Assembly: GCA_032251515.1 (NCBI GenBank)
Contig: JAVVDU010000034.1
Location: 1-25,124, forward strand
Direction of reading: 5' to 3'
DNA from: Carthagonibacter sp032251515
Lineage (GTDB): Bacteria; Gemmatimonadota; Gemmatimonadetes; Palauibacterales; Palauibacteraceae
Length of the DNA: 25,124 nucleotides
The translations under genes and the position numbers were made by a program. This document shows, piece by piece, positions 15,605 to 23,871 of this stretch (position 1 is the first letter of the stretch; each line of letters begins with the position of its first letter). A model generated the notes under the pieces. That model saw only the letters and a list, made by a program, of their open reading frames with translations, had not been told where the DNA came from and searched no databases.

Positions 15605-16503
15605 GCTTCCTCCGCGACGCGCGCCGGCATCACGATGAGGATCTGCGCGCCGGGAAAGCGGACGAGCCCCCGCTGCATCGAGGGAAGGTCCTCCCAGTCG
15701 GGGACGAGGGCGATCCGTGCGTCGCCGCTCCGGATCGCCAGCATCCCGTCCCAGCGAGACACCTGGCGCCGGATCGCCTGCAGCCCCTGTCCGCGGCCGG
15801 GGTCGCGGAAGCGGGACTCCCCGAACAGGAGCGCGGCCTCGAGCGCCGTGGCCGCCGACCAGGACTCCCCGAACCGGCGGGCGTGCTCGGCGGCCAGGGA
15901 CCCCTCGAAACCGACGCCCACGTCCATCACCGCCACGACGAGGACCTCGCGCCCGAGCCGCTCGCGGTAGTTGTAGGTCTGGGCGCACACCCACCCGTCC
16001 GCCTCGGCGTGTTCGATGATGTTCTGGCAGACCTCCGAGAGCATCACGCTGAATTGGATCACCGACGGCTTCGGGTAGTGGAGGCGCTTCTCGAGGATCG
16101 CCGCCGAGCGCTCGCGGACCCGCTCGACCACGGCGTGTACGTCGTGGTGGGACCGGATCGCCGTGATCTCCAGCAGGGCGTCCGAGGAGGCGTGCGGCCG
16201 CGTGGTCCCCGGCTCCAGGTCGAACACGCCGTGCGCCGCCTGCCAGAAGTCCATCCGCTCCCAGTAGGTCCGCACTTCCCGCACCTCGGGTGCCTCGAGG
16301 CGGGGAGCGAGGCCCGAGCGGTCGCGGGCGACGCGTCCCGCGGCGAGCAGCCCGATGAGTCCGAAGGGCGAGACCCAGCGCACGTGGCGGGCATTGAACA
16401 GCAGGCGCGCACTGTCCGTGCCGGGCTCCGCCGCGAGGACCGCCAGCAGCGCCTCGAACCCCTTGTGGTCGAGGACTTCCGGCACCTCGACGACGCGGCT
16501 CAC
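15601..16503 (-). CDS. STAS-domain / HATPase_c fusion, anti-sigma-kinase-like regulator
   Basis: A 300-aa cytoplasmic protein. The first 90 residues have a STAS-like pattern (RLLFNARHVRWVSPFGLIGL, then a helix and APEVREVRTYWERMDFW). Residues about 145-293 are a GHKL ATPase domain: N box SEVCQNIIEHAEADG (E157, N161), G1 box DVGVG (194-198), and G2 box GRGQGL (236-241). No histidine-kinase phosphoacceptor helix or membrane segment is seen, so it resembles SpoIIAB/RsbW-type serine kinases or plain GHKL switches. The GTG start (16503) overlaps the PfkB stop as GTGA; a much longer open frame upstream is a shadow of the kinase gene. It directly precedes the STAS-like gene. Having an antagonist-like STAS domain in the same chain as the ATPase is uncommon. 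Target unknown. Confidence 0.72.
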   Translation of the reverse strand: MSRVVEVPEVLDHKGFEALLAVLAAEPGTDSARLLFNARHVRWVSPFGLIGLLAAGRVARDRSGLAPRLEAPEVREVRTYWERMDFWQAAHGVFDLEPGTTRPHASSDALLEITAIRSHHDVHAVVERVRERSAAILEKRLHYPKPSVIQFSVMLSEVCQNIIEHAEADGWVCAQTYNYRERLGREVLVVAVMDVGVGFEGSLAAEHARRFGESWSAATALEAALLFGESRFRDPGRGQGLQAIRRQVSRWDGMLAIRSGDARIALVPDWEDLPSMQRGLVRFPGAQILIVMPARVAEEA

Positions 16504-17459
16504 CCCGTGCCTCCCGCCGGCCCGGCGGCGACCCGGGCGAGCGTCGCGGCCAGCCCGTCCGTCCCGCGATGCCCGGCCGCCGCGGCGGCGAACCGGTTGG
16601 CGCGGAACGCCGCCTCGCCCGGGTCCGCCCCGGCGACGAGGGACACGGCGGCCACGACGCCCCACACGTCCCCGCAGCCCGTGGGATCGACGTCCCGTCC
16701 GGCCGTGGCGGCCGGAGGCGCGACGCCCCGGCGTACGCGCCTTCCGGCTCGCTCCCACCAGTCCGCGCCGGCCGACCCGCGGGTCACGAACACGACCTCG
16801 GCCCCGGCCTCCAGGATGGCGCGGGCCTCGGCATCCTCCGCCGCCCCCGCCTCCGGGCCCACCGTCCCGGTCAGCGTCGCCAGTTCGTCCTCGTTCATCT
16901 GCACCACGTCGAACAGGCCCCTCCAGGCCGGCCAGTCGTCGATTCGGCGCCGTACGCGCACGCCCTCCTCGCCCGTCCCGAGCAGGAGCGAGTGGATGTC
17001 GCCGTACAGCCGCCCCGGGAACTCCGAACGCAGGCGGGCGCCGACTTCCACGTCCAGCTCCCATCCCGCCACAAGATTCACGTAGAGCGCGTCGCAGGAC
17101 AGGGCCGCCTCCCGGAGCTCCTCCCACGGCCAGCCGGAGACCCCTCCGGCCAGCCGTTCACAGCGGTCCGTTCTGCTGCCGTAGAAGAGCTCCACGCGGT
17201 TGTTCGGCTCCGGGACCGTAACCACGCCGTCGCGCCTCGCGATGCCGTCGAACCGCGCGAGCAGCTCGTCGGCCGCCGCCCGCACGTCCGACCCCACGCG
17301 CACGAGCGGGACGGCCGTCCAGCCCGGCGGCCGGGAGGCCTCGAACGCCGCCAGCGCATACGCGATGCCGCCCCAGTCCGACACCACGGGGGCGCCGGAC
17401 CCGGGCGGCGGGTGAATCGTGTCGAGGACGAGGGTCCCGAGAATTCCCAGTTCCGGCAC
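16500..17459 (-). CDS. PfkB family carbohydrate kinase
   Basis: Ribokinase-fold sugar or nucleoside kinase of 319 aa. The N-terminal LGTLVLDTIHPP, central VVQMNEDELATLTG and C-terminal DPTGCGDVWGVV (from D258, catalytic base D264) match PfkB signature 2, with Cys in place of the usual Ala in GAGD. The GTG start at 17459 is 2 bases after the ROK stop. The substrate cannot be deduced; position next to a ROK kinase and a GT9 glycosyltransferase suggests sugar activation. Its stop overlaps the start of the STAS-HATPase gene. Confidence 0.88.
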   Translation of the reverse strand: MPELGILGTLVLDTIHPPPGSGAPVVSDWGGIAYALAAFEASRPPGWTAVPLVRVGSDVRAAADELLARFDGIARRDGVVTVPEPNNRVELFYGSRTDRCERLAGGVSGWPWEELREAALSCDALYVNLVAGWELDVEVGARLRSEFPGRLYGDIHSLLLGTGEEGVRVRRRIDDWPAWRGLFDVVQMNEDELATLTGTVGPEAGAAEDAEARAILEAGAEVVFVTRGSAGADWWERAGRRVRRGVAPPAATAGRDVDPTGCGDVWGVVAAVSLVAGADPGEAAFRANRFAAAAAGHRGTDGLAATLARVAAGPAGGTG

Positions 17460-17461
17460 GG

Positions 17462-18454
17462 TCAGCCGTCGCCGAAGCGTTCCAGGCGGAAGCCGTACGC
17501 CGCTCCGATCACCCCCGCCCGGTCTCCCAGCGAGCTCGTCACGATCCGGCACTTCTCCGCGGCGTGCCGGAACGCCCGGCGCCGCACCTCGGTCCGCAGG
17601 GGCTCCAGGAGGTAGTCGCCCGCCCGCGTGACGCCGCCCGAGATCACGATCATCTCGGGATTCAGGATGTTGATGAGGTTCGCGATCCCGGTCCCGAGGA
17701 ACTTCGCCGTATCGCGCATCACCTCGCGCGCGTACGCATCCCCGGCGAGGATCGCCTCGTACACCGTTCCGGCCGTGATCCGTCCGAAGTCTCCGCCGAC
17801 CATGGAGGGCAGGAGGCTCGGCTCGCCGCTCTGCAGTCCCTCCACGGCCCGCGCCGCGATCGCGGGGCCCGAGGCGTAGGCCTCGAGGCAGCCGTAGTTG
17901 CCGCAGTTGCAGCGGCGGCCCGTGGAATCGATCGTCATGTGACCGACCTCGCCGGCGACGTCGGCCGCCCCGTGGAATACCCGCCCGTCCAGCACGATCC
18001 CGCCGCCGATCCCGGTTCCGAGGGTGAGCCCCACGAGCGGGGACACGCCCCGTCCGGCTCCGAGCCACCACTCGCCCAGCGCGGCCGCGTTCGCGTCGTT
18101 GTCCAGCTCCGCATCGAGGCCGGCGGCGTTCGCGATCAGGTCGCGCAGGGGGAAGTTCCGCCAGCCGAGATTGGGCGTGGCGATGACCGTTCCGGTGCGC
18201 CGGTCGAGAGGACCCGGCGAGCCGATCCCGATTCCGACGACCGCCTCCTTCGCCACGCCGCCCTCCTCGCCCGCCCGGCCTGTCGCGTCGCGGATCATGG
18301 CGACGATCCGGTCGACCACGAACTTCGGGCCCCGGTCCGCCGCGGTGGGAAGCGAGTGGAAGCCGAGGACCTCCCCCCCGTCGAACGGCACGACGCCGGC
18401 GTGGATCGAGGTGCCGCCGAGATCGACGCCGACGATGTGGCGCTGGTCGCTCAT
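17462..18454 (-). CDS. ROK family sugar kinase (glucokinase-like)
   Basis: A 330-aa ROK protein, most likely an ATP-dependent hexose kinase. The phosphate-1 motif is VGVDLGGTSIHAG (D11). The sugar-binding and catalytic stretch is LDNDANAAALGE with D120 as probable base. ROK-specific residues are E169-x2-H172 (EVGH) and the zinc motif CNCGNYGCLEAY (C182, C184, C189). There is no N-terminal helix-turn-helix, so it is a kinase rather than a NagC/XylR-type repressor. The ATG at 18454 overlaps the GT9 stop as ATGA. Glucose specificity is plausible from EAY and the DNDAN context but not proven. Confidence 0.9.
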   Translation of the reverse strand: MSDQRHIVGVDLGGTSIHAGVVPFDGGEVLGFHSLPTAADRGPKFVVDRIVAMIRDATGRAGEEGGVAKEAVVGIGIGSPGPLDRRTGTVIATPNLGWRNFPLRDLIANAAGLDAELDNDANAAALGEWWLGAGRGVSPLVGLTLGTGIGGGIVLDGRVFHGAADVAGEVGHMTIDSTGRRCNCGNYGCLEAYASGPAIAARAVEGLQSGEPSLLPSMVGGDFGRITAGTVYEAILAGDAYAREVMRDTAKFLGTGIANLINILNPEMIVISGGVTRAGDYLLEPLRTEVRRRAFRHAAEKCRIVTSSLGDRAGVIGAAYGFRLERFGDG

Positions 18455-19512
18455 CGGTCCATCTCCTCGAGAAGGGACAGGGCCGCGTCGAGGACCTCGC
18501 CGCTGCCGACCGCCATCAGACACTCCAGGCGAGCCTCCGCGAGCACCGTGCCTCGGCCGCGGCGCGGACATGCGTTGCGCCGGCACGGCACACAGGGCAG
18601 GTCGAATCGCCCCACGAGTCGGACGCGCGTCGCGAGGGGCCGCGTCTGCACCGGGTCGGCCGCCCCCTCCAGGGCCACGATGGGACGATCGAGTGCCGCC
18701 GCCAGGTGCATGGGGCCCGTGTCGTTCGTGACCAGAACATGGCATGCCTGCAGGGCCCCGGCCAACTCCGCCACGCCGGTCCGGCCGCCGAGGTCGTGGA
18801 TCCGCCCTCCCGCCGGACCGGCCGCACCGGCCGCCACCCGGGCGGTGAGGGCCGTCTCGCCCGGTCCTCCGAACACGTACACCCGCGCGCCCCGGTCCGC
18901 GAGTCCCCGTCCCACCTCCGCGAACCGGGCGGCCGGCCAGCGGCGCGACGGCGCGTTCGCCCCCGGAAAGAGGCCGACGACGGGACCGGACTCGGGCGGC
19001 ACGCCCAGCGCCGCGCGGCGGCGACGCCATGCCGTCGCGGCCCCGTCCGCCCCGATGCGCGGGGCCGGCGGATTCCGCGGCGCGGGCTCGCCCGCGATCG
19101 CGAGGAACTCTGCCACGCGGTGCCCGCGCAGCAGGGGCTCCCGGTCCACCGGATCGGTGAGCAGCGCCGTGCGGCCACCGCCCGCCGTGCCGCGCCGGAC
19201 CCGCAGGCCCGCGAGTCGGAACGCCAGGGCGGAGGAGAGGGACGGGGTGAGCAGGACGCCCCGGTCGGCTCCCCGCCTGCGCAGGTCGCCCGCCGCGCGC
19301 AGGAGCCGGCGGCGGCCGGTGAGCGGAAGAAGGTCGGCGTCGAGCCCGGCCAGCCCGATCAGGGGGACGAGCGACGCGGGCAGCTGGAGCAGCACGGTGG
19401 CGCCGTCCTCCCGGCGGGCCCGGCGGGCCAGCGCGGCGAGGGCCGGGAGGGCGAGCACCAGCTCGCCGAGGTGGTTGGGAGCGCGGACGGCGAGGCGACC
19501 GGGCCGGCGCAC
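18451..19512 (-). CDS. Glycosyltransferase family 9 (ADP-heptose:LPS heptosyltransferase-like)
   Basis: A 353-aa GT-B glycosyltransferase that probably adds a heptose to the core of an outer-membrane glycolipid. The N-terminal RAPNHLGELVLALPAL corresponds to the GT9 NxxGDxxxxTP motif region with E in place of D. The nucleotide-binding half contains LFPGANAPSRRWPAARFAEV, VFGGPGE and the conserved TNDTGPMHLAAAL. The tail has a cysteine cluster C307-x2-C310-x4-C315 and C331, also found in many GT9 proteins. The GTG start lies 7 bases after lepA. If the family role holds, the organism has a didermal envelope. Acceptor and donor are inferred. Confidence 0.87.
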   Translation of the reverse strand: MRRPGRLAVRAPNHLGELVLALPALAALARRARREDGATVLLQLPASLVPLIGLAGLDADLLPLTGRRRLLRAAGDLRRRGADRGVLLTPSLSSALAFRLAGLRVRRGTAGGGRTALLTDPVDREPLLRGHRVAEFLAIAGEPAPRNPPAPRIGADGAATAWRRRRAALGVPPESGPVVGLFPGANAPSRRWPAARFAEVGRGLADRGARVYVFGGPGETALTARVAAGAAGPAGGRIHDLGGRTGVAELAGALQACHVLVTNDTGPMHLAAALDRPIVALEGAADPVQTRPLATRVRLVGRFDLPCVPCRRNACPRRGRGTVLAEARLECLMAVGSGEVLDAALSLLEEMDR

Positions 19513-19519
19513 CGGAGGC

Positions 19520-21319
19520 TCAGTCGCCCACCTGGAGGACGGCGAGGAAGGCCTCCTGCGGGACCTCGACCGACCCCACCTGCTTCATGCGGCGCTTCCC
19601 TTCCTTCTGCTTCTCCAGCAGCTTGCGCTTGCGGGTGATGTCTCCCCCGTAGCACTTGGCCGTCACGTTCTTCCGCATCGCCCTGACCGTCTCGCGGGCG
19701 ATCACGTCGCGGCCGATCGCGGCCTGGATCGCCACCTCGAACAGCTGCCGCGGGATCAGCTCGCGCAGCTTCCGGGCCACCCGGCGCCCGTACTCGTAGG
19801 CGCGGTCCCGGTGCACCACCACGCTGAGCGCGTCCACGGGATCGCCGTTCAGCAGGATGTCGAGCTTCACGAGGTTCGACGCCCGGTAGCCGATGAGCTC
19901 GTAGTCGAGCGCGGCGTAGCCCCGCGACACGGTCTTCAGGCGATCGTAGAAGTCGAGCACGATCTCGGCGAGCGGCATGTCGTAGCGGATCTCGACCCGC
20001 TGGGTGTCGAGGTAGTGCAGGGTCACGTACTCGCCGCGCCGGTCGTGGCACAGCGCCTGGATGCCGCCGATGTAGTCGGCGGGCGACACCACGTGGATCC
20101 GCACGAACGGCTCCTCGACCTGCTCGATCCGGCCCCGCTCCGGCATGCGGCTCGGGTTCTCGACCGAGAGGACGTCCCCGTTGGTCAGCGTGACCCGGTA
20201 CTCGACGTTCGGCACCGTGGTCACGAGGTCGAGGTCGAACTCCCGCTCCAGACGCTCCTGGACGATCTCCATGTGCAGGAGGCCGAGGAACCCGCAACGG
20301 AAGCCGAAGCCGAGCGCCTGCGAGGTCTCGGGCTCGTAGTGGAGGCTCGCGTCGTTCAGCTGCAGCCGCTCCAGGGCGTCGCGCAGCTCCTCGAACTGGT
20401 CCGAGTCGGACGGATAGAGGCCGGCGAACACGACGGGCTTCGCCTCCTGGTATCCGGGCAGGAGCTCCGGGGCGCGGCGGTCGGCGTCGAGCACCGTGTC
20501 CCCCACGCGCGTGTCCCCGATCCGCTTGATCTGCGCGGTCAGGTAGCCGACCTGTCCCGTGGTCAGCGCTTCGCTCTTCTGGAAGCCGAGTCGCAGGAAG
20601 CCGACGTCGTCGACCTCGTAGACCGCCTCCGCCTTCCCGAACCCGATCTGCATTCCGGGCCGGATCTCCCCGTCCACCACCCGCACGAACGGCACCGCCC
20701 CGACGTACTTGTCGTACATCGAGTCGAAGATCAGGGCGCGCAGCGGCGCGTCCGGATCGCCCTCCGGCGGGGGGACCCGGGCCACGACGGCCTCGAGGAT
20801 CGCGTCGATGCCCGTCCCCTCCTTCGCCGACGCGAACAGGACCGACTCCGGGTCGACTCCCATCAGCTCGCACACCTCGTCCCGCCGGCGCTCCGGTTCG
20901 GCGGCCGGCAGGTCGATCTTGTTGATCACCGGGATGATCTCGAGACCGGCGTCGAGGGCGAGGAACAGGTTCGAGATCGTCTGCGCTTCGATGCCCTGGG
21001 TGGCGTCCACCACCAGCAGCGCCCCCTCGCACGCCTCCAGGCTGCGGCTCACCTCGTACGTGAAGTCCACGTGTCCGGGCGTGTCGATGAGGTTCAGCTC
21101 GAAGGTCCGCCCGTCGGCGGAGCGGTACGGAAGGCGGATCGCGTTCAGCTTGATCGTGATTCCGCGTTCCCGTTCCAGGTCCATCGAATCGAGGACCTGC
21201 TCCTTCATGCGGCGCAGCTCGACGGCGCCGGTCCGCTCCAGCAGGCGGTCGGCGAGCGTGGACTTCCCGTGGTCGATGTGGGCGACGATGGAGAAGTTGC
21301 GGATGTGTTCGATGCGCAC
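19520..21319 (-). CDS. lepA: Elongation factor 4 (LepA), ribosome back-translocating GTPase
   Basis: Translational GTPase of 599 aa, the standard EF4 length. G1 is AHIDHGKST, G3 is DTPGHVDF and G4 is NKID. The C-terminal domain specific to EF4 is intact, including CYGGDITRKRKLLEKQKEGK and the ending VPQEAFLAVL. The ATG start at 21319 gives MRIEHIRNFSIVAHIDHGK. A promoter lies just upstream, separate from the MBL gene. It is the first gene of a tightly packed run extending to ypdA; lepA in bacteria is more usually paired with lepB, which is not here. Confidence 0.98.
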   Translation of the reverse strand: MRIEHIRNFSIVAHIDHGKSTLADRLLERTGAVELRRMKEQVLDSMDLERERGITIKLNAIRLPYRSADGRTFELNLIDTPGHVDFTYEVSRSLEACEGALLVVDATQGIEAQTISNLFLALDAGLEIIPVINKIDLPAAEPERRRDEVCELMGVDPESVLFASAKEGTGIDAILEAVVARVPPPEGDPDAPLRALIFDSMYDKYVGAVPFVRVVDGEIRPGMQIGFGKAEAVYEVDDVGFLRLGFQKSEALTTGQVGYLTAQIKRIGDTRVGDTVLDADRRAPELLPGYQEAKPVVFAGLYPSDSDQFEELRDALERLQLNDASLHYEPETSQALGFGFRCGFLGLLHMEIVQERLEREFDLDLVTTVPNVEYRVTLTNGDVLSVENPSRMPERGRIEQVEEPFVRIHVVSPADYIGGIQALCHDRRGEYVTLHYLDTQRVEIRYDMPLAEIVLDFYDRLKTVSRGYAALDYELIGYRASNLVKLDILLNGDPVDALSVVVHRDRAYEYGRRVARKLRELIPRQLFEVAIQAAIGRDVIARETVRAMRKNVTAKCYGGDITRKRKLLEKQKEGKRRMKQVGSVEVPQEAFLAVLQVGD

Positions 21320-21359
21320 GCACGGCCTCTCGGGATCCGGCGGAATTCAGGGCGCGCCC

Positions 21360-21388
21360 AACATAGACGCGAGTCCGGCGGGCAGCAA
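21360..21388 (-). promoter_or_regulatory. Promoter of the lepA operon
   Basis: On the minus strand, TTGCTG (21388-21383) is followed after 17 bases by TATGTT (21365-21360). The spacing is optimal and the hexamers are close to sigma-70 consensus, standing out in this GC-rich DNA. Transcription would start near 21353, about 34 bases before the lepA ATG. The element lies just after the stop of the MBL gene. Confidence 0.6.
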
Positions 21389-21398
21389 TCGGCCCCGG

Positions 21399-22169
21399 TC
21401 AGACCTCGATCTCGAGGCCGTCCCGGGCGAGACGGACGGCGGCGGGCAGGGTCGCCTCGAGCGGCCCGTGGTCCACGCGGTGCGTGAGGTGGGTCAGCCA
21501 GGTCCGCGCGGCGCCGCAGCGGGCCGCCACCGACACCGCCTCGTCGACCGTGAAGTGGGTCGCGTGCGGCTTCCCTCTCCACAGCGCGTTCATCACCAGG
21601 GTGTCGGCTCCCGCGAGGAGCGGCCAGGCGTCCTCCGGCACCCGCTTGCCGTCGATGATCACCGCCAGCCCGCCGCACCGGAAGCCGTAGCTCGTGGTGG
21701 CGCCGTGCGGAAATCCGATGGTCCGCAGCCGGAAGCCGCCCGCCACGATCTCCTCCCGGTCGCGGAACGGGCGGAGGTCGAGATCGGGCAGCACCGTGCC
21801 CGGCTGCCGCGACCGCTCGGCGCCGAGGAAGTAGGGGAAGCGGGCCCGGACCTCCGCCGCGTGCTCCTCGGCGGCGTGCAGCGGTAGCGGGCCGGACCCC
21901 GTCAGGGCCCGCAGGTCGTCGATCCCGTGCAGGTGGTCGGCGTGGGCGTGCGACAGGTACACCGCGTCGAGCCGCCGCACGTCCGCCGCGAGAAGCTGCA
22001 ACCGCAACTCCGGCGGCGTGTCCACCAGGAGACGGCGCTCGCCGTCCGACAGCAGGAGAGCGTGGCGGGATCGCCGGTTGCGCGGGTCGGCGGACCGGCA
22101 GACCACGCATCCACAGCCCACGACGGGGACCCCGAACGAGGTGCCCGTGCCGAGGAAGCGGAGCCTCAC
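21399..22169 (-). CDS. PhnP-like MBL-fold metallohydrolase
   Basis: A 256-aa metallo-beta-lactamase-fold hydrolase, possibly a cyclic phosphodiesterase. The N-terminal FLGTGTSFGVPVVGCGCVVC has the three cysteines (C19, C21, C24) that bind the structural zinc in PhnP-type enzymes. The catalytic motif is SHAHADH (H74, H76, D78, H79). Downstream metal-binding positions are in IGFPHG, and the late histidine is in LTHLTH. No phn genes are nearby, so the phosphonate pathway is not supported, and a more general phosphodiesterase role is likely. The GTG start is 25 bases after the pyruvate kinase stop, so the two are probably co-transcribed. Confidence 0.87.
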   Translation of the reverse strand: MRLRFLGTGTSFGVPVVGCGCVVCRSADPRNRRSRHALLLSDGERRLLVDTPPELRLQLLAADVRRLDAVYLSHAHADHLHGIDDLRALTGSGPLPLHAAEEHAAEVRARFPYFLGAERSRQPGTVLPDLDLRPFRDREEIVAGGFRLRTIGFPHGATTSYGFRCGGLAVIIDGKRVPEDAWPLLAGADTLVMNALWRGKPHATHFTVDEAVSVAARCGAARTWLTHLTHRVDHGPLEATLPAAVRLARDGLEIEV

Positions 22170-22194
22170 CGCGCCGCGGCGACCCGGGCCGGCG

Positions 22195-23682
22195 TCACAG
22201 GGTTTCCACGCGCAGGTAGTTGGTGGTACCCGGCACGTGGAAGGGGACGCCCGCGGTGATCACGTAGACATCGCCCGGCCGGCCGAGCCCGCGCTCGAGC
22301 GCGAAGCGGGCGGCGAAGTCCTTCATGACGTCGTAGTCCGGCTCGCCTTCCAGGAGCAGCGGGACCACCCCCCACGCGAGCGCGAGCTGGTTCCAGGTCC
22401 GCGGCTGGTCGGTCACCGCGAGCACCGGCACCTGGAGACGCTGCGCGGAGATCACCCACGCCGTGAACCCGCTGCGCGTGAAGGTGACGAGAAAGGGAGC
22501 GCCGAGGCGCTCGGTGGCCTCCGCGGCGGCCCCGGCGATCGCGCCCGCCACCGTGTGATGGACGGAGCTGGCGCCCCGCGCACCCGGGGTAGCGAGGGCC
22601 CGCGCGTCGTCGGCCGTCTCGCGCTCGATGCGCCGGATGATGCGGCACATCGTGCGCACCGCGTCCACCGGGTAGTCCCCCACGGCCGTCTCGGCCGACA
22701 GCATCACGACGTCCGTCCCGTCGAGCAGCGCGTTCGCCACGTCGGACGCCTCGGCCCGCGTGGGGCGGTTCGCGTGGATCATCGATTCCAGCATCTGCGT
22801 GGCCGTGATCCCGAGCCGCGTGCTCTCGCGCGTGTGGCCGAGGATCCGCTTCTGGACGATTGGAACCTCCTCGAAGTCCAGCTCCACTCCCAGGTCGCCG
22901 CGCGCGACCATCACGCCGTCGGCCACGTCGAGAATCCCCGGCAGGTCCCGCAGGGCCTGTCGCTTCTCGATCTTCGCGACGACCAGTGCCCGGCCGTCGA
23001 CGAGGTCTTTCAGCTCCTGCACGTCCCGCGGACGCCGCACGAAGCTCAGGGCTACGTAGTCGACCTCGAGGTCGAGGGCGTGGCGGGCATCCTCGCGGTC
23101 CTTGGCGGTGAGGCTGGGCGCCGCGACGTCGACCTCGGGCAGGTTGATCCCCTTCCCGGAATGCAGGGTGCCCTCGTCCAGCGCCTCGAGGACGACGGCC
23201 CGTCCCCGCGTCTCGATCACGCGCAGCGCGATGCGGCCGTCGTCGAACAGCACGCGGTCCCCGGCCGACAGGTCGGCGGCGAGGTCCGGCCAGGTGGTCG
23301 GAATGCGGGCGGCGACGTCCGCACCCGGGTCTCGCGCGGCCGAACCTGGCCCGCCCTCGTCGTCCTCCTCCCCGCGCCCGTCCTCCGGTACGACGAGGTA
23401 GCGACGCCCCGGCTCGATCTCGAGCGGCGCGTCGAGCTCGCCCACACGGATCTTGGGGCCCTGCAGGTCGGCGAGCACGGCGACGGGCCGGCCCGCCTCG
23501 CGCGCCACCTCGCGGGCCAGCCGTACCGACCGCGCGGCGTCCTCGTGCGAGCTGTGGGAGAAGTTCACCCGCACCCCGTCACACCCCGCCGCCACGAGCT
23601 CGCGCAGGATGTCGGGATCGCGGCTCGCCGGGCCCAGCGTGCTGAGGACACGGGCGCGCCGGAAGGCGGCTCTATCGTTCAT
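22195..23682 (-). CDS. pyk: Pyruvate kinase
   Basis: Last step of glycolysis: phosphoenolpyruvate + ADP give pyruvate + ATP. The 495-aa protein has RVNFSHSSH (R38, N40, S42 at the ATP/K+ site), ADLQGPKIRVG, the catalytic lysine K237 in VAKIEK, MVARGDLGVEL and the long signature ITATQMLESMI...EASDVANALLDGTD. The C-terminal domain ends normally. Within the B domain, residues about 100-126 form a Glu/Asp/Gly-rich insertion not usual in the family. The start is the ATG at 23682, with AAGGA 10 bases upstream; the frame stays open further upstream but without homology. There is a 189-base spacer to the next gene on this strand. Confidence 0.97.
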   Translation of the reverse strand: MNDRAAFRRARVLSTLGPASRDPDILRELVAAGCDGVRVNFSHSSHEDAARSVRLAREVAREAGRPVAVLADLQGPKIRVGELDAPLEIEPGRRYLVVPEDGRGEEDDEGGPGSAARDPGADVAARIPTTWPDLAADLSAGDRVLFDDGRIALRVIETRGRAVVLEALDEGTLHSGKGINLPEVDVAAPSLTAKDREDARHALDLEVDYVALSFVRRPRDVQELKDLVDGRALVVAKIEKRQALRDLPGILDVADGVMVARGDLGVELDFEEVPIVQKRILGHTRESTRLGITATQMLESMIHANRPTRAEASDVANALLDGTDVVMLSAETAVGDYPVDAVRTMCRIIRRIERETADDARALATPGARGASSVHHTVAGAIAGAAAEATERLGAPFLVTFTRSGFTAWVISAQRLQVPVLAVTDQPRTWNQLALAWGVVPLLLEGEPDYDVMKDFAARFALERGLGRPGDVYVITAGVPFHVPGTTNYLRVETL

Positions 23683-23832
23683 GTGCGTGACGTCCTTCGT
23701 CGTGTCGTGCGAGGTCCGTTCGTACGCGGGGCCCCGGCGCCGGGATGACGACCCTTCGGGCGCGGGCCGCGACGGGAGCATGCGGCGCTCCCCCCGGAGA
23801 AGAACGCGCGATCGAACGCCGGGTTCCAGCAG

Positions 23833-23860
23833 GCCGGGCGCGCCGGGTGGCGTGCCCGGC
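23833..23860 (-). terminator. Strong hairpin after the 109-aa gene
   Basis: GCCGGGCGCGCC (23833-23844) pairs with GGCGTGCCCGGC (23849-23860) around a 4-base loop, 12 bp with a single G-T position. It begins 11 bases after the stop codon of the minus-strand 109-aa gene, a plausible transcript end. There is no T-tract. Confidence 0.45.
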
Positions 23861-23871
23861 GCGGCGTCGGG

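Noticed and set aside
12585..15638. 1017-codon plus-strand open frame antisense to acylase and STAS-like genes
   Set aside because: Arg/Pro/Ala/His-rich with no recognisable motif, while the opposite strand has clear family motifs. It also crosses the N gap.
17564..21487. 1307-codon plus-strand open frame antisense to ROK, GT9 and lepA
   Set aside because: Same kind of shadow frame. lepA on the other strand is unambiguous and full length.
23733..23744. Palindrome CCCGGCGCCGGG upstream of pyk
   Set aside because: A 12-base GC-only palindrome is easily expected by chance here and has no paired copy.
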